This document shows, one piece after another, positions 35,326 through 45,712 of a DNA stretch of 50,951 nt. The stretch is from Bacteroidales bacterium (GTDB taxonomy: Bacteria > Bacteroidota > Bacteroidia > Bacteroidales > UBA10428). A program made the translations under genes and the position numbers. Numbering within the stretch: position 1 is the stretch's first letter; each line of letters starts with the position of its first letter. The notes beneath the pieces were generated by a model that saw only the letters and a program-made list of their open reading frames with translations, was not told where the DNA came from and searched no databases. The DNA is taken from NCBI GenBank assembly GCA_016935355.1, contig JAFGRC010000051.1:1-50951 (forward strand), read 5' to 3'.

Positions 35326-36573
35326 GTGGACATATTCGATAAAATTACCAAAAACAGAGGTCCTCTCGGACAGTATCAGCAAATTGGACACGGGTATTTT
35401 TTATTTCCCAAACTTGAAGGGCAGATACATCCAAGAATGCAATTCCGGGGCAAGGAAGTACTGAATTGGAGCCTGAATAATTACCTGGGTCTGGCCAATC
35501 ATCCCGAAGTGAGAAAAGTTGATGCAGAAGCAGCTGCTGAATACGGTCTGGGTTACCCCATGGGTGCCCGGATGATGTCGGGTCAGACCAGCAAGCATGA
35601 GGAACTTGAAAATCAGCTGGCCGATTTTGCAGGTAAGAAGGATGCTTTTTTACTCAATTACGGTTATCAGGGAATGGTTTCAATCATTGATGCACTGGTC
35701 AACAGAAATGATGTGATTGTATATGACTCTGAATCTCATGCCTGCATCCTTGACGGTGTAAGATTGCATATGGGAAAACGCTTTGTATACCCTCATAACA
35801 ATATAAAGAATCTTGAAAAAGGACTCGAAAGGGCTGCCAATATTGTCGCCGAGACAAAGGGCGGTATACTTGTGATCACGGAAGGTGTTTTTGGTATGGC
35901 CGGCGATCTGGGAAAGCTTAAAAATATTATTGCATTAAAGGACAGATTCAGTTTCCGTTTGTTGGTTGATGATGCACATGGTTTTGGTACGATGGGTAAG
36001 AATGGTGCGGGAACGGGTGAACATTACGACGTACAAAATGGCGTTGACTTGTATTTCGCTACTTTTGCCAAAGCAATGGCGGGTATTGGCGCTTTTATTG
36101 CTGCTGACGAGAATGTAGTGAATTATCTCAGGTACAACATGCGGTCGCAGACATTTGCCAAAGCACTGCCAATGCCAATGGTCATTGGTGCTTTAAAACG
36201 ACTGGAACTGTTGCGGACACAACCGGAACTGCGGACCAGATTGTGGACCATAGTAAAAGCTTTACAGGAAGGCTTCCGTTCCAAAGGTTTGAACATGGGC
36301 AATACCGAATCGCCTGTAACGCCGGTATTCCTCTCCGGATCTGTCAATGAAGCCACCAACGTTGTAATTGACCTTCGTGAAAACCACCACATCTTCTGCT
36401 CAATGGTTGTTTATCCTGTTGTTCCGAAAGATGTGATCATGTTGCGCATCATACCGACCTCTGTCCATACGCTTGATGATGTGGCTTATACAGTTAATGC
36501 TTTTGCCGAGGTTCAGGAAAAGCTCAAGGCAGGCAAATACGCTTCTGATAAGATCGCATCCCTTTTAGGGTGA
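35326..36573 (+). CDS. Alpha-oxoamine synthase family PLP enzyme (KBL/AONS/SPT-like)
   Basis: A 415-residue fold-type I PLP enzyme. It has the family's SLNNYLGLANHPEV start, MGARMMSGQTSKHEELE, the PLP-facing Asp/His pair in LVDDAHGFGTMG, and the PLP lysine in FATFAKAMAGIG. Members condense an amino acid with an acyl-CoA: glycine C-acetyltransferase, 8-amino-7-oxononanoate synthase, serine palmitoyltransferase, or the cysteate acyltransferase of sulfonolipid synthesis. Which it is here cannot be settled; no biotin or sphingolipid genes are adjacent. The start codon is GTG, with a good promoter upstream. Confidence 0.85.
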   Translation: MDIFDKITKNRGPLGQYQQIGHGYFLFPKLEGQIHPRMQFRGKEVLNWSLNNYLGLANHPEVRKVDAEAAAEYGLGYPMGARMMSGQTSKHEELENQLADFAGKKDAFLLNYGYQGMVSIIDALVNRNDVIVYDSESHACILDGVRLHMGKRFVYPHNNIKNLEKGLERAANIVAETKGGILVITEGVFGMAGDLGKLKNIIALKDRFSFRLLVDDAHGFGTMGKNGAGTGEHYDVQNGVDLYFATFAKAMAGIGAFIAADENVVNYLRYNMRSQTFAKALPMPMVIGALKRLELLRTQPELRTRLWTIVKALQEGFRSKGLNMGNTESPVTPVFLSGSVNEATNVVIDLRENHHIFCSMVVYPVVPKDVIMLRIIPTSVHTLDDVAYTVNAFAEVQEKLKAGKYASDKIASLLG

Positions 36574-36640
36574 TTATTACAATTATACCGGTTCACCGGT
36601 AAATCAATTCACAGGGTGATTGAGCCGCTGGCTGAATGAT

Positions 36641-37255
36641 TCACAGTTGGTTTGAATCTGAATGATTCCGGGCTTTTATACCCAGATATCCTCCATGATG
36701 GCGTTTAGCATAATCGGCAGCTGTAAATCCGATTTTTTGCATCATGAGTGAGACCAGCGCATCACCAATTACGGTCATGACGGTTGTTGACGTTGTTGGG
36801 GTAAGACCAAGGGGACAAACTTCAACCGGATTACCTGTGGCTATCGTAACATCAGCAAGTTTTCCAAGCTCATTGCCGGGATTGCCGGTCATAACAATTA
36901 CATGCAACTGATACCCGAGCATTTTCACAAGATCGTACAATTCAAGAATCTCCCTTGTTTTTCCTGAATTTGATACCAGGAACAGGATATCATTGGGCTG
37001 AATAATTCCAAGATCACCGTGCTGGGCATCACTGGGATGGAGAAATACAGCAGGTGTTCCGGTGGATGAGAATGTTGTTGCAATGCTGTGCGCTATTTGT
37101 CCTGCTTTTCCCATACCGCTTGTAATGACCTTTCCTTTCTTTTGGTGAACAGCTTCATGGATCAGGTCACATGCCCTGTGAAAGTTTTCCGTGACAGGAA
37201 TGTTCAGGATTGCCTGCGCTTCTGCGTCAAAGATTTTCTTTATAGGGTCCTTCAT
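36641..37255 (-). CDS. kdsD: KdsD-like arabinose-5-phosphate isomerase (SIS domain only)
   Basis: A 204-residue SIS-domain sugar-phosphate isomerase. The substrate loop VITSGMGKAGQIAHSIATTFSSTGTPA and the HPSDAQHGDLG and SNSGKT motifs match the KdsD/KpsF/GutQ family, which turns ribulose-5-phosphate into arabinose-5-phosphate, the first step of Kdo (LPS core) synthesis. The E. coli enzyme has a further C-terminal CBS pair, missing here; the short form is known in other bacteria. Cytoplasmic, divergent from the downstream outer membrane protein gene. Confidence 0.88.
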   Translation of the reverse strand: MKDPIKKIFDAEAQAILNIPVTENFHRACDLIHEAVHQKKGKVITSGMGKAGQIAHSIATTFSSTGTPAVFLHPSDAQHGDLGIIQPNDILFLVSNSGKTREILELYDLVKMLGYQLHVIVMTGNPGNELGKLADVTIATGNPVEVCPLGLTPTTSTTVMTVIGDALVSLMMQKIGFTAADYAKRHHGGYLGIKARNHSDSNQL

Positions 37256-37359
37256 GCTGGTTTGTTGAGAATACTATGCGTAAATATACTAAAATCTTTA
37301 TAAGCAAAGGTGTGTGAGCGGACCTGTTAAAAACATTTAATGAGCGTCCAATTAAATTA

Positions 37360-37490
37360 ATAAAAATAAGGGGTATTTTTATAAAAAATGCATAAAAAGT
37401 ATATTTTATATAAATAAATATAGGGTATGTAAATGATAAAAGTCAATAATTAATAAATATACAGTAAAATATATGGGGTAATGATAAAAA
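37360..37490. repeat. Three spaced AT-rich GGG repeats upstream of an outer membrane protein gene
   Basis: Imperfect direct repeats centred on AAGGGGTATTTTTA (GGGG at 37370-37373), TAGGGTATGTAAATGATAAA (GGG at 37423-37425) and TGGGGTAATGATAAAAA (GGGG at 37475-37478) are 52-53 bases apart. The rest of the 283-base gap is strongly AT-rich. Spacing near five helical turns suggests protein-binding sites on one face of the DNA. Confidence 0.35.
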
Positions 37491-37538
37491 TAAAGCTATA
37501 TTTACTCGATAATTTTTTCATTATCTAAATTTTTGTCC

Positions 37539-38213
37539 ATGAAAAGGAAAATATTATTGTCTGCTTCGTGCTTTGTTTTGCTGATCTTGTCTGTAACCAC
37601 CAATGCACAAAATGATCCTGAAAGTTCAGGATTCAGTGCAGGAGCTGATTTTTACAGCAGCTATGTCTGGCGTGGAACAAAATTGGGCAGAGGGCCTGCT
37701 TTTCAACCCCGGGTGGATTTTTCTTCCGGAGGATTAACTGCCGGTGTATGGGGTTCATTTGATGCACTGGGTTATACTGAAGCCGATCCGTATATATCTT
37801 ATGCATTTCCGTTCGGCCTGATCTTTGGTGTTACAGATTATTATTATCCTGATCTTCCTGTTTTTGAAATTTCCGATTCAACAGGAAGTCATGCTGTCGA
37901 AATGAATTTTGGTTTTGGTATCGGGGGAATAAGTCTGAGTGCGAATGTCATACTGAATGAGGCAGGCGGGACCGGATCTTCAGGTGGTGATATGTATTTC
38001 GAGGCCCGTTATGATTTTTCCGGTGTAAGTCTTTTTATCGGGGCAGGAGATGGCTGGCATACTTCAGATGGCAATTTTGCCGTGTGCAATATAGGTGTTG
38101 GAATTTTCAGGGAGATCATATTGTCTGACAATTTCTCACTGCCGGTTAATGGTCAGGTGATACTCAATCCTGAGCAGGAACATTTTTATGTGGTGGTTGG
38201 ATTCTCTTTATAA
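37539..38213 (+). CDS. Outer membrane protein, TorF-like
   Basis: A 224-residue protein from ATG 37539 (a TTG two codons upstream is less likely), with a signal peptide MKRKILLSASCFVLLILSVT and cleavage near NAQ. The mature part is glycine/aromatic-rich beta sequence and begins with GADFYSSYVWRGTKLG, which resembles the YVWRG start of TorF-type putative porins; it ends in a hydrophobic strand with C-terminal leucine. A small barrel is predicted. Function unknown. The upstream region carries spaced repeats, hinting at regulated expression. Confidence 0.7.
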   Translation: MKRKILLSASCFVLLILSVTTNAQNDPESSGFSAGADFYSSYVWRGTKLGRGPAFQPRVDFSSGGLTAGVWGSFDALGYTEADPYISYAFPFGLIFGVTDYYYPDLPVFEISDSTGSHAVEMNFGFGIGGISLSANVILNEAGGTGSSGGDMYFEARYDFSGVSLFIGAGDGWHTSDGNFAVCNIGVGIFREIILSDNFSLPVNGQVILNPEQEHFYVVVGFSL

Positions 38214-38233
38214 AATTATTGGTGCAAATAAGC

Positions 38234-38296
38234 AAAAGAGGCTGACGCTCAATCTGAAAATCATCCTCCTTTTTTGCCAATCTGCAACGTCAGCCT
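38234..38296 (-). terminator. Stem-loop between convergent outer membrane protein gene and trpB2
   Basis: AGGCTGACG (38239-38247) pairs with CGTCAGCCT (38288-38296) across a 40-base loop. Read on the minus strand the stem is followed by CTTTTGC, so it is more likely the trpB2 terminator, but it may act on both strands. Confidence 0.4.
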
Positions 38297-38309
38297 TCCG
38301 TTATATCAA

Positions 38310-39707
38310 CTAATCTGGAATATTAGCATAGGTATCTGCCGGTTTGGGATATCCTTCAAGTTCTTTCAGATATTTGAAAAGCTCCTCATCCGGCAATTCA
38401 TGTTTGACCAGTTTACCTGTATTGAATTTTTCATACCCGGTAAGATCCATCAGTCCGTGTCCGCTGAAGTTGAACAAGATCACTTTTTCTTTACCTTCTT
38501 CCTTCGCTTTTATTGCTTCCCTGATCGTTGCTGCAATGGCATGACTTGTTTCAGGGGCGGGTATGATACCTTCTGTTTTGGCGAACAATGTACCGGCTTC
38601 ATAACATTCAACCTGGTCAAGTGCCATTGGCTTGATTAACTTGTCATTTATGGCCCCTGAGATTAATGGTCCGATCCCATGATACCGAAGACCTCCTGCG
38701 TGGATGGGCTCGGGTATGAAGTTGTGACCGAGTGTGTGCATGGGAAGCAAGGGTGTCAATTTTGCCGTATCTCCGTGGTCATAAAGAAAAGGTCCGCGTG
38801 TCAGCGTGGGACAGGAAGTGGGCTCAACCGGTATGATGTCAATTTCCGCGCCGTGAATTTTATCATATACGAAAGGAAATGACAGACCTGCAAAATTGCT
38901 TCCGCCACCTGCACATGCAATCACAACGTCAGGCTTTTTCTCACCGAATTTCGCAAGCTGTTTCTTGGCCTCGAGACCGATAATTGTCTGGTGTGTGAGT
39001 ACGTGATTCAGAACGCTTCCCAGACTGTAGCGAGTTTGTCCCGTGGGATCGGTCACGGCAGCTTCAATAGCTTCACTTATTGCAATGCCGAGACTTCCGG
39101 GGGTGTCCGGATCTTGTGCCAGGATATTCCTGCCGGCCTGCGTTTCGTCACTGGGACTGGCTATACAGGTTGCACCCCAGGTATTCATGAGCAGTTTTCG
39201 GAAGGGTTTCTGGTCAAAGCTGATCCTGACCATAAATACCTTGCACTCAAGTCCCAGAAGTGCACAGGCAAATGCCAGGGCACTTCCCCATTGTCCTGCA
39301 CCTGTTTCGGTTGTGATCCGTTTGATCCCGAATTCTTTGTTATACCATGCCTGTGCAACAGCTGTATTGGGTTTATGACTTCCGGCGGGTGAAAGGCTTT
39401 CATTCTTGTAATAGATCCTGGCCGGAGTTTTCAGTGCAGCTTCCAGGGCATATGCCCTTACAAGAGGCGATGGCCGCCAGATGGTCAACATTTCAAGGAT
39501 CCCCTCGGGAATATCGATCCACCGTTCCGTACTTACTTCCTGCTCAATCAGGTTCATCGGGAAAACCGGAGCGAGCATATCCGGTGTGATCGGTTTGCCA
39601 TCAGGTCCCAAAAGAGGTTGCAGGGGCGTTGGTAAATCAGGTGCCAGATTGTACCATTGCTTTGGCATCTCTGATTCGTCGAGATATACTTTCTTAATTT
39701 TTGCCAT
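38310..39707 (-). CDS. trpB: TrpB2-type tryptophan synthase beta chain
   Basis: A 465-residue PLP enzyme of the TrpB2 subgroup: a long N-terminal extension, the PLP lysine Lys112 in [21 protein letters not shown], and the phosphate-binding [10 protein letters not shown]. TrpB2 proteins make tryptophan from indole and serine and often occur without a TrpA partner. No other trp gene is in the window, so indole salvage rather than de novo synthesis is plausible; that is inference. Confidence 0.93.
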   Translation of the reverse strand: MAKIKKVYLDESEMPKQWYNLAPDLPTPLQPLLGPDGKPITPDMLAPVFPMNLIEQEVSTERWIDIPEGILEMLTIWRPSPLVRAYALEAALKTPARIYYKNESLSPAGSHKPNTAVAQAWYNKEFGIKRITTETGAGQWGSALAFACALLGLECKVFMVRISFDQKPFRKLLMNTWGATCIASPSDETQAGRNILAQDPDTPGSLGIAISEAIEAAVTDPTGQTRYSLGSVLNHVLTHQTIIGLEAKKQLAKFGEKKPDVVIACAGGGSNFAGLSFPFVYDKIHGAEIDIIPVEPTSCPTLTRGPFLYDHGDTAKLTPLLPMHTLGHNFIPEPIHAGGLRYHGIGPLISGAINDKLIKPMALDQVECYEAGTLFAKTEGIIPAPETSHAIAATIREAIKAKEEGKEKVILFNFSGHGLMDLTGYEKFNTGKLVKHELPDEELFKYLKELEGYPKPADTYANIPD

Positions 39708-40000
39708 ACATCCAATCAGTTAATTATTAATTATATATATCAAATCTTTACAAAAGATAAAGGGCACTAAGATATAAAAAATTCATAAAATTACAGGGAA
39801 ACTTTATATTTTTTCCGTCAGACAGAAAATTACAATATATAAGAGATAACGTTAAATCTGATAACAAACCTAAAGATATTTCAATTCTCCCTCACGGTTC
39901 AGGCTTCATTCAAGATATATTCAGGACCGGGCGATATTTATGAAATATCATTACCTTTATAACAACGGGAAAACAATTCATTAAATTAACATCTTTTAAT

Positions 40001-41197
40001 ATGGCAACATTTTCAAAATCGGTCAGCAATCTTCGCTCTTCAGAGATACGTGACTTAATGGGTCTCGCCAACAAACAGGGAATAATATTGTTTTCGGGTG
40101 GAATGCCTGATAATGATCTGTTTCCCCTGAAAGAGCTGGATATTATTTATCATAATCTGAGCAATAAAGAAAAACAGATTGCCATGCAATATTGTCCTAC
40201 CAATGGTTTGCCACAACTGTTGGATTCTTTGTCCACATTCCTCAGGAAGAAAGGATTGCCCGTTGATGCCAACAGGCTCCTGATCACAACAGGTTCGATC
40301 CAGGCCATCAATATCCTGGTAAAAACATTTGTTGAACCGGGCGATCCGGTAATTGTTGAGAATCCCTGTTTTATCGGAGCCATGACAGTCTTTAAATCGT
40401 ACCAGGCTGATTTGATTCCCGTTCCGCTTACACCTGAAGGCATTTCCATGGAGGGGCTGAAGACCCAGATTGAACGGACTGACATAAAGCCCAGAATGAT
40501 TTATATTACACCCAATTTCCACAATCCTTCCGGTATACTTTATACACAGGATAACAAAAAAGCTTTGATTGATATTTTAACAAACCGGAACATCCCACTT
40601 GTTGAAGACGATGTTTACAGCGATCTGTATTTTTATGAGGAAGACAGACAACATCTGAAATCCATCAAGGAAATCAATCCTGAGGGAATCGATGTTTGCT
40701 ACACCGGATCCTTTTCAAAGATACTGGGACCTGGTCTCAGACTTGGCTGGATGCTTGTTCCCGAAGAAATTTATACGAAGTGCGAATTGATCAAGCAAAC
40801 CCTGGATGCCTGTTCGCCCAGCTATACGCAAATGCTTGCACATAAATTTTTGGAATCCGGGATGGTATATGATTATGTCAAAAAGGTCAGGGGTGAATAT
40901 AAAAAAAGGGCAGCAGTAATGGTCGAAGTATTAAAGGCACATATGCCTGAAAGTGTTACCTTCAATGTTCCGAGAGGCGGATTTTATATATGGCTTCAGT
41001 TGCCTGAGGGTTCCGATGCAACGGATGTTTTGAATAAGGCCATTGAAAAAGGTGCTGTCGGTGTTTCAGGGAAAACGTTTGATCCCCATGAAACTGTCAA
41101 TGATAAGATAAGACTGTCGTTTTGCAATACTTCTGAAGATAAGATCCGGAAAGGTATCCCTCTGATTGCCGAAGCAATCAGGGAAGTCCTGATGTGA
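40001..41197 (+). CDS. LysN-like PLP aminotransferase (class I/II fold)
   Basis: A 398-residue cytoplasmic aminotransferase. It has LLITTGSIQAINIL, FHNPSGILYT (the NP pair that contacts PLP), EDDVYSDLYF, the PLP lysine in TGSFSKILGPGLRLGW, and the C-terminal Arg-containing RLSFCN that binds the substrate carboxylate. It resembles 2-aminoadipate/kynurenine-type aminotransferases (LysN group) that lack a MocR DNA-binding domain. The amino-acid specificity is not clear from sequence. The 293 bases between it and trpB2 carry no recognised gene. Confidence 0.85.
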   Translation: MATFSKSVSNLRSSEIRDLMGLANKQGIILFSGGMPDNDLFPLKELDIIYHNLSNKEKQIAMQYCPTNGLPQLLDSLSTFLRKKGLPVDANRLLITTGSIQAINILVKTFVEPGDPVIVENPCFIGAMTVFKSYQADLIPVPLTPEGISMEGLKTQIERTDIKPRMIYITPNFHNPSGILYTQDNKKALIDILTNRNIPLVEDDVYSDLYFYEEDRQHLKSIKEINPEGIDVCYTGSFSKILGPGLRLGWMLVPEEIYTKCELIKQTLDACSPSYTQMLAHKFLESGMVYDYVKKVRGEYKKRAAVMVEVLKAHMPESVTFNVPRGGFYIWLQLPEGSDATDVLNKAIEKGAVGVSGKTFDPHETVNDKIRLSFCNTSEDKIRKGIPLIAEAIREVLM

Positions 41198-41295
41198 CCC
41201 GGGATAACGCATATTAATAGAGGATGGGCCAGGTTGTATTTGATAAAAAATGGAGGTGCATATCTCCATATCAGGGAATTGGCATATGCTGTTGT

Positions 41296-43074
41296 TCAGT
41301 AAATTCTTTTTACAGGTTCATGTACGTCAGAATACCTTCTTTCTCCGATTTGCTGGCGCCACATGGCGAAATATAAACCTTTTTGTGACAGCAACGTTTC
41401 GTGCGAACCCGTCTCAGTAATTTTTCCTTTTTCCAGGACGTAGATCACATCTGCGTGCATGATGGTCGATAACCGGTGTGCAATCAACACGGTGATCCGC
41501 TCCCTGCTTCCGGAAAAATTCCTGATCGTACAGGTAATATCTTCTTCCGTTAAGGAGTCAAGAGAAGAAGTCGCTTCATCAAAGATCAGCAACCGGGGGT
41601 GCCGTAAAAGCGCTCTTGCAATAGCAATGCGTTGTTTCTCGCCACCCGATAACTTCATGCCTCCTTCTCCGATGACTGTATTGATTCCATCGGATGAACC
41701 TGCCAGTAAAGAATTACAGGAAGCTTTGGACAAAGCATCCAGCATCTCACCGTCGGTAGCATCTGGCTTTACAAATATCAGGTTATCTTTAATGGTTCCT
41801 GCAAACAACTGGGTATCCTGTGTGACAAATCCGATCTGCCTGCGCAATTCATTGTACCGGATCACAGCAGAAGAATGTTCGTTAAAATAAATCTCACCGC
41901 TGACGGGTTTATACAATCCGACCAACAATTTTACCAGTGTGGATTTACCTGATCCTGATGGTCCGACAAAAGCTATTGTGTCCCCAATCCGCACATGGAA
42001 CGATATTTTGTCAATGGCGTTGGAAGTCGCTGTTTTATGATTAAAAACAACATTGTTGAAACGGATGCTGTGCAATTCGCCAATCTCAACAGGATTTTCA
42101 GGTCTTCGTTCCACCGGCCTGCTCATCAGCTGGTCAAAATTGCTTACGGAAGCTTCCACCTCCCGGTAACTGAGAATGATACTGCCAAGATTCTGCAAAG
42201 GTCCGAATATTGAGGTGGAAATGAATTGCATGGCGATAAGTTCCCCGGTTGTTAAAACATTCCTGAAGATGAGCCAGAGCAGTATGAACAGAATGGACTG
42301 CTTCAGGATGCTCAGCATGGTACCTTGCAGAAAGGTCAGCGTCCGCACCTTTCTTACTTTACTCATTTCCAGTTCAAAGATTTTTAAAGTATGTTCCCGT
42401 AAACGTTTGATTTCAGGAAAAGTAAGGCCCAGACTTTTGACAAGCTCAATGTTTCTGAGGGATTCGGTAATAACACCCGACATTTTGTTGGTTTCACGGT
42501 TGATGGACCGCTGTGTGATCTTGATCTTTTTGCTGAGCAGACCGGTCATTGATCCCAGCATAACGATGCCAATGACAAAAACAGGGAAAAGCATCCAGTT
42601 TTTTGTAACCGCGTACCAGATCAGGAATCCGATTCCCACGACTGACGAAAATAGAATGTTGATGAAGGAATAAATGAACTGCTGTGTGTCAGTTCTCACT
42701 TTTTGCAGTATTGATAATGTTTCTCCACTGCGTTGATCTTCAAACTCTTGGAAAGATAAACGAAGCGTTTGCCTCAATCCGTCATTGAAAATTTGCATGC
42801 CAAATTTCTGGACCGTCAGCCGTGTGAAATATTCCTGGAAAGATTTGGCAATACGCGCCAGTAAAGCAATGGCAATAGCCACTCCCAGCCAGAAAAGCAC
42901 TCCTTTTACCAGTTCATTCTCTGAACGGTTACCGGGTTGAGTGGTATATTCATCAATGATTCTGCCAAAAATCAGCGGATCAACAAGACTCAGCAGCTGG
43001 CTGATGCCGGCCAGTGACAGCGAAAGGATGATGAGCCACTGCTGCGGTTTCAGATATTTCCAAAGGATTTTCAT
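41296..43074 (-). CDS. ABC transporter, fused permease and ATPase (MsbA-like)
   Basis: A 592-residue half-transporter: a six-helix exporter-type membrane domain (about residues 15-310), then an ATPase with Walker A GPSGSGKST, Q-loop VTQDTQLFAG, signature LSGGEKQR, Walker B LLIFDEATSSLD and H-loop AHRLST. It would work as a homodimer in the inner membrane, exporting lipid or drug-like compounds. There is no obvious partner gene, and substrate is unknown. Confidence 0.92.
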   Translation of the reverse strand: MKILWKYLKPQQWLIILSLSLAGISQLLSLVDPLIFGRIIDEYTTQPGNRSENELVKGVLFWLGVAIAIALLARIAKSFQEYFTRLTVQKFGMQIFNDGLRQTLRLSFQEFEDQRSGETLSILQKVRTDTQQFIYSFINILFSSVVGIGFLIWYAVTKNWMLFPVFVIGIVMLGSMTGLLSKKIKITQRSINRETNKMSGVITESLRNIELVKSLGLTFPEIKRLREHTLKIFELEMSKVRKVRTLTFLQGTMLSILKQSILFILLWLIFRNVLTTGELIAMQFISTSIFGPLQNLGSIILSYREVEASVSNFDQLMSRPVERRPENPVEIGELHSIRFNNVVFNHKTATSNAIDKISFHVRIGDTIAFVGPSGSGKSTLVKLLVGLYKPVSGEIYFNEHSSAVIRYNELRRQIGFVTQDTQLFAGTIKDNLIFVKPDATDGEMLDALSKASCNSLLAGSSDGINTVIGEGGMKLSGGEKQRIAIARALLRHPRLLIFDEATSSLDSLTEEDITCTIRNFSGSRERITVLIAHRLSTIMHADVIYVLEKGKITETGSHETLLSQKGLYFAMWRQQIGERRYSDVHEPVKRIY

Positions 43075-43216
43075 AATGTTTCAGTCAGCCAAAAGTAAGG
43101 TTTTATTGAGGATAATTCATGTTACTTGGACAGGAATCGACCCGGGAACGATCAGCCTGAGCATTATAATTCAGGTAATACCCGTGGTCGCCTGATGAAG
43201 GGAAAAGATGAAGGCG

Positions 43217-43900
43217 CTATAGTTTCAGAAAATTCATAATATCCTTATTCTTTCCCATAACAATCAAACGCATTTCCTTTTCAAGCATCATATCGGTTTG
43301 AGGATAGTTCATTTCAATTGCCAGCCATTTATCAAGCAATGGAGTCGATTGTTTCCTGTCAGGGTACTTTACAGCCAGTATATGCAAATCCTCCAATTGA
43401 TTCACATCAATCTGAGAAAGGTTCTTTCCGATATATTCTTCAGGTATGCTGATTTCAGCAATTTTAACATCGTCAGAGACGCTATAAATGCTCCAGACAC
43501 CAGGCATGATAAGCTTTTCAGCAAAAGCCACTGCGGTATCATATTCAGGATTTATGGTATCCGAAACCCCAATTGCATTTAATACAGTTTTATGCACCAA
43601 AGCGCTTTCGCGACCATATATCCTTTGAACCCCAAGCTTTTTGAGCAGGGCTGATGTCATTACCGAAGAGCCGAAATCGTGGCCAATACAAACTACAACC
43701 ATATCACAATCCTTTAAGGGCAGGGTTTTCAAAGCATGTATATCCGTAATATCCATACTTACGGTGTTTGTGATCTTGTCCTTAAAAAATTCGACTTTCT
43801 CCATGTCTTTATCCACGCCAATTACATCATGTCCTAAAGCGGTCAGTTTTTTTGCCAGTGATGCACCAAAATTTCCCAGTCCGATTATAATAAAGTTCAT
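43217..43900 (-). CDS. trkA: TrkA/KtrA-type potassium uptake regulator
   Basis: A 227-residue cytoplasmic RCK protein. The N-terminal domain has the nucleotide-binding GLGNFGASLAKKL and GVDKDMEKV; a C-terminal RCK_C domain follows (about 130-215). One copy of each domain, as in KtrA, rather than the duplicated E. coli TrkA. It gates the membrane subunit encoded 12 bases upstream. Confidence 0.93.
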   Translation of the reverse strand: MNFIIIGLGNFGASLAKKLTALGHDVIGVDKDMEKVEFFKDKITNTVSMDITDIHALKTLPLKDCDMVVVCIGHDFGSSVMTSALLKKLGVQRIYGRESALVHKTVLNAIGVSDTINPEYDTAVAFAEKLIMPGVWSIYSVSDDVKIAEISIPEEYIGKNLSQIDVNQLEDLHILAVKYPDRKQSTPLLDKWLAIEMNYPQTDMMLEKEMRLIVMGKNKDIMNFLKL

Positions 43901-43912
43901 TATACTGTTATT

Positions 43913-45712
43913 TTAGGTTATTACAATGTTTTCCTTGGGATACCTGTAAACCAAGGTTTTACTGCTTCTGAACAGGGCAAAAAGCAGGGTCAGTATACCC
44001 ATTCGTCCCATAAACATCAGTATGATAAGCAGAATCTTGGACGGATCAGCCAGTAGTGGTGTAATGCCCAGGGATAATCCGACCGTGCTGAAGGCTGAAA
44101 CACATTCAAAAAGTATGCTGAGCGGACCTTTGTCCGGTTCCATAAGATACATGACCACTGAAAAACATCCCAATATTACCAGAGAGAGTGTGATGATTGC
44201 AAAAGCTCTGTCAACCGAACGTTCATGGAACTCCCTTTTGTGGAATTCAATATGGTTTTTCACACGGGCTATCCTGAAAGCATTTAATATCGCAATTGCA
44301 AATGTACTGGTTTTGATACCGCCGCCGGCTGAAACAGGAGAAGCTCCGATCCACATCAGGAAAATGGTCAGCGCAATTGCAGCAATGGATAATTGTTCCG
44401 TCGTCACAGCATTAAATCCGGCCGTACGCGGTGTTACACTGCCAAAAAAGGAATGGGCAATTTTACCGGACAGATCCATACCCTCAAGTGTATTGTTGCT
44501 TTCAAATGTGAAAAAAAAGAATGTTCCGGCCGTAAGTAAGAATAATGTTGTGTAAATAACCAGCCGTGAATTAATACTGATCATCATGGGGATAAAGTCC
44601 TTCTTTCTGCCAAACCTCAGGACCGATAATAAATTAAGAAATTTATATTTAACAAATGTATACAGGTTTAAAAGGATTGGAAACCCGATCCCGCCAAGAA
44701 TAACAAGGAAACTTACCACATATAGAACAGGATAGGTGCCACGGACCCTGAGATCATTCATTCCATCGGTCAAAGTTGAAAAGCCAGCATTACAAAAAGC
44801 CGAAACGGAGTGAAATACCGAAAACCTGATCCTTTCACCCATACCGGTAAAATATCCTTTGTCCAGAGTAAGGTAAAGAAAGATTGCCCCGATCATTTCA
44901 AACAGCAAGGTGATAAATATCACTTTAGCCAGTGTTTTTCTTATTTCAGAAATATTATCCTCACTAAAGAATTCGCTCAATACAAATCTTTCAGAGAATG
45001 ATGTTGAACCTCCCCTGAAAAAGAAGCCGAAAAAGCTTGTGAAGGTCATGATACCTATGCCACCGGTCTGAATCAGTATTAATATGATACTCTTGCCAAG
45101 TACCGTAAACTGTGTGGCTGTATCCACCACAATTAGTCCTGTCACACATATCGCGCTGGTAGATGTAAAGAGTGCGTCAACCAAAGTTATTGGGGAGGTG
45201 GTGGCATTTGGGAGTTTTAAGAGAGCTGCCCCAATAACAATCAGAAACCCGAAGCTGAGCATAAAAAGCTGGGCCGGATTCAATACCAGTGTTGCACCCC
45301 TTATATCGAACCGCGAAAGCTCGAAAACAAACAATCCCAGTATCAAAAGAGCATATGAATAATGATTATTCAGCCATGCGACATTGCTGTCGATATCCAA
45401 AGTAAAGAGAAAAAATATGAACAGTCCTGTTGCTGAAAAGATAAAAAAGTCAGTTGAAAAACTTTTATAACCTGCAGATATTATCGAACGCAACAGGTAA
45501 GCAAGGCCGATTGAAGTGAACAGCCACTGGTAATATTTGATCTCAGAACGCTCAGGTACTTGTGGATCCTGCTCAAAACCAATTACAATAATAACTTTTA
45601 CCAACATTAAAAGAAGTACCAGGAGCAAAAAGTAATCAATAACCGGCCGGATGGTTTTATTGATCAGTTTTGATCGGCTCCTCGAACCAAAAAAAGGCCT
45701 GTTGGAATACAT
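43913..45712 (-). CDS. trkH: TrkH/KtrB-family potassium transporter membrane subunit
   Basis: A 599-residue inner membrane protein with about ten or more helices. The four selectivity-filter loops of the SKT superfamily are visible: SAICVTGL, SAFCNAGFS, TPRTAGFN and SAFSTVGLS. There is an extra N-terminal region with several helices (about 1-165) before the first pore loop, longer than in KtrB. First gene of the trkH-trkA pair. Confidence 0.93.
   Translation of the reverse strand: MYSNRPFFGSRSRSKLINKTIRPVIDYFLLLVLLLMLVKVIIVIGFEQDPQVPERSEIKYYQWLFTSIGLAYLLRSIISAGYKSFSTDFFIFSATGLFIFFLFTLDIDSNVAWLNNHYSYALLILGLFVFELSRFDIRGATLVLNPAQLFMLSFGFLIVIGAALLKLPNATTSPITLVDALFTSTSAICVTGLIVVDTATQFTVLGKSIILILIQTGGIGIMTFTSFFGFFFRGGSTSFSERFVLSEFFSEDNISEIRKTLAKVIFITLLFEMIGAIFLYLTLDKGYFTGMGERIRFSVFHSVSAFCNAGFSTLTDGMNDLRVRGTYPVLYVVSFLVILGGIGFPILLNLYTFVKYKFLNLLSVLRFGRKKDFIPMMISINSRLVIYTTLFLLTAGTFFFFTFESNNTLEGMDLSGKIAHSFFGSVTPRTAGFNAVTTEQLSIAAIALTIFLMWIGASPVSAGGGIKTSTFAIAILNAFRIARVKNHIEFHKREFHERSVDRAFAIITLSLVILGCFSVVMYLMEPDKGPLSILFECVSAFSTVGLSLGITPLLADPSKILLIILMFMGRMGILTLLFALFRSSKTLVYRYPKENIVIT

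Noticed and set aside
38231-38310. Possible riboswitch or attenuator near trpB2
   Set aside because: The stem-loop is downstream of trpB2, not upstream, and no tryptophan-codon leader peptide was seen in the 293-base region upstream.
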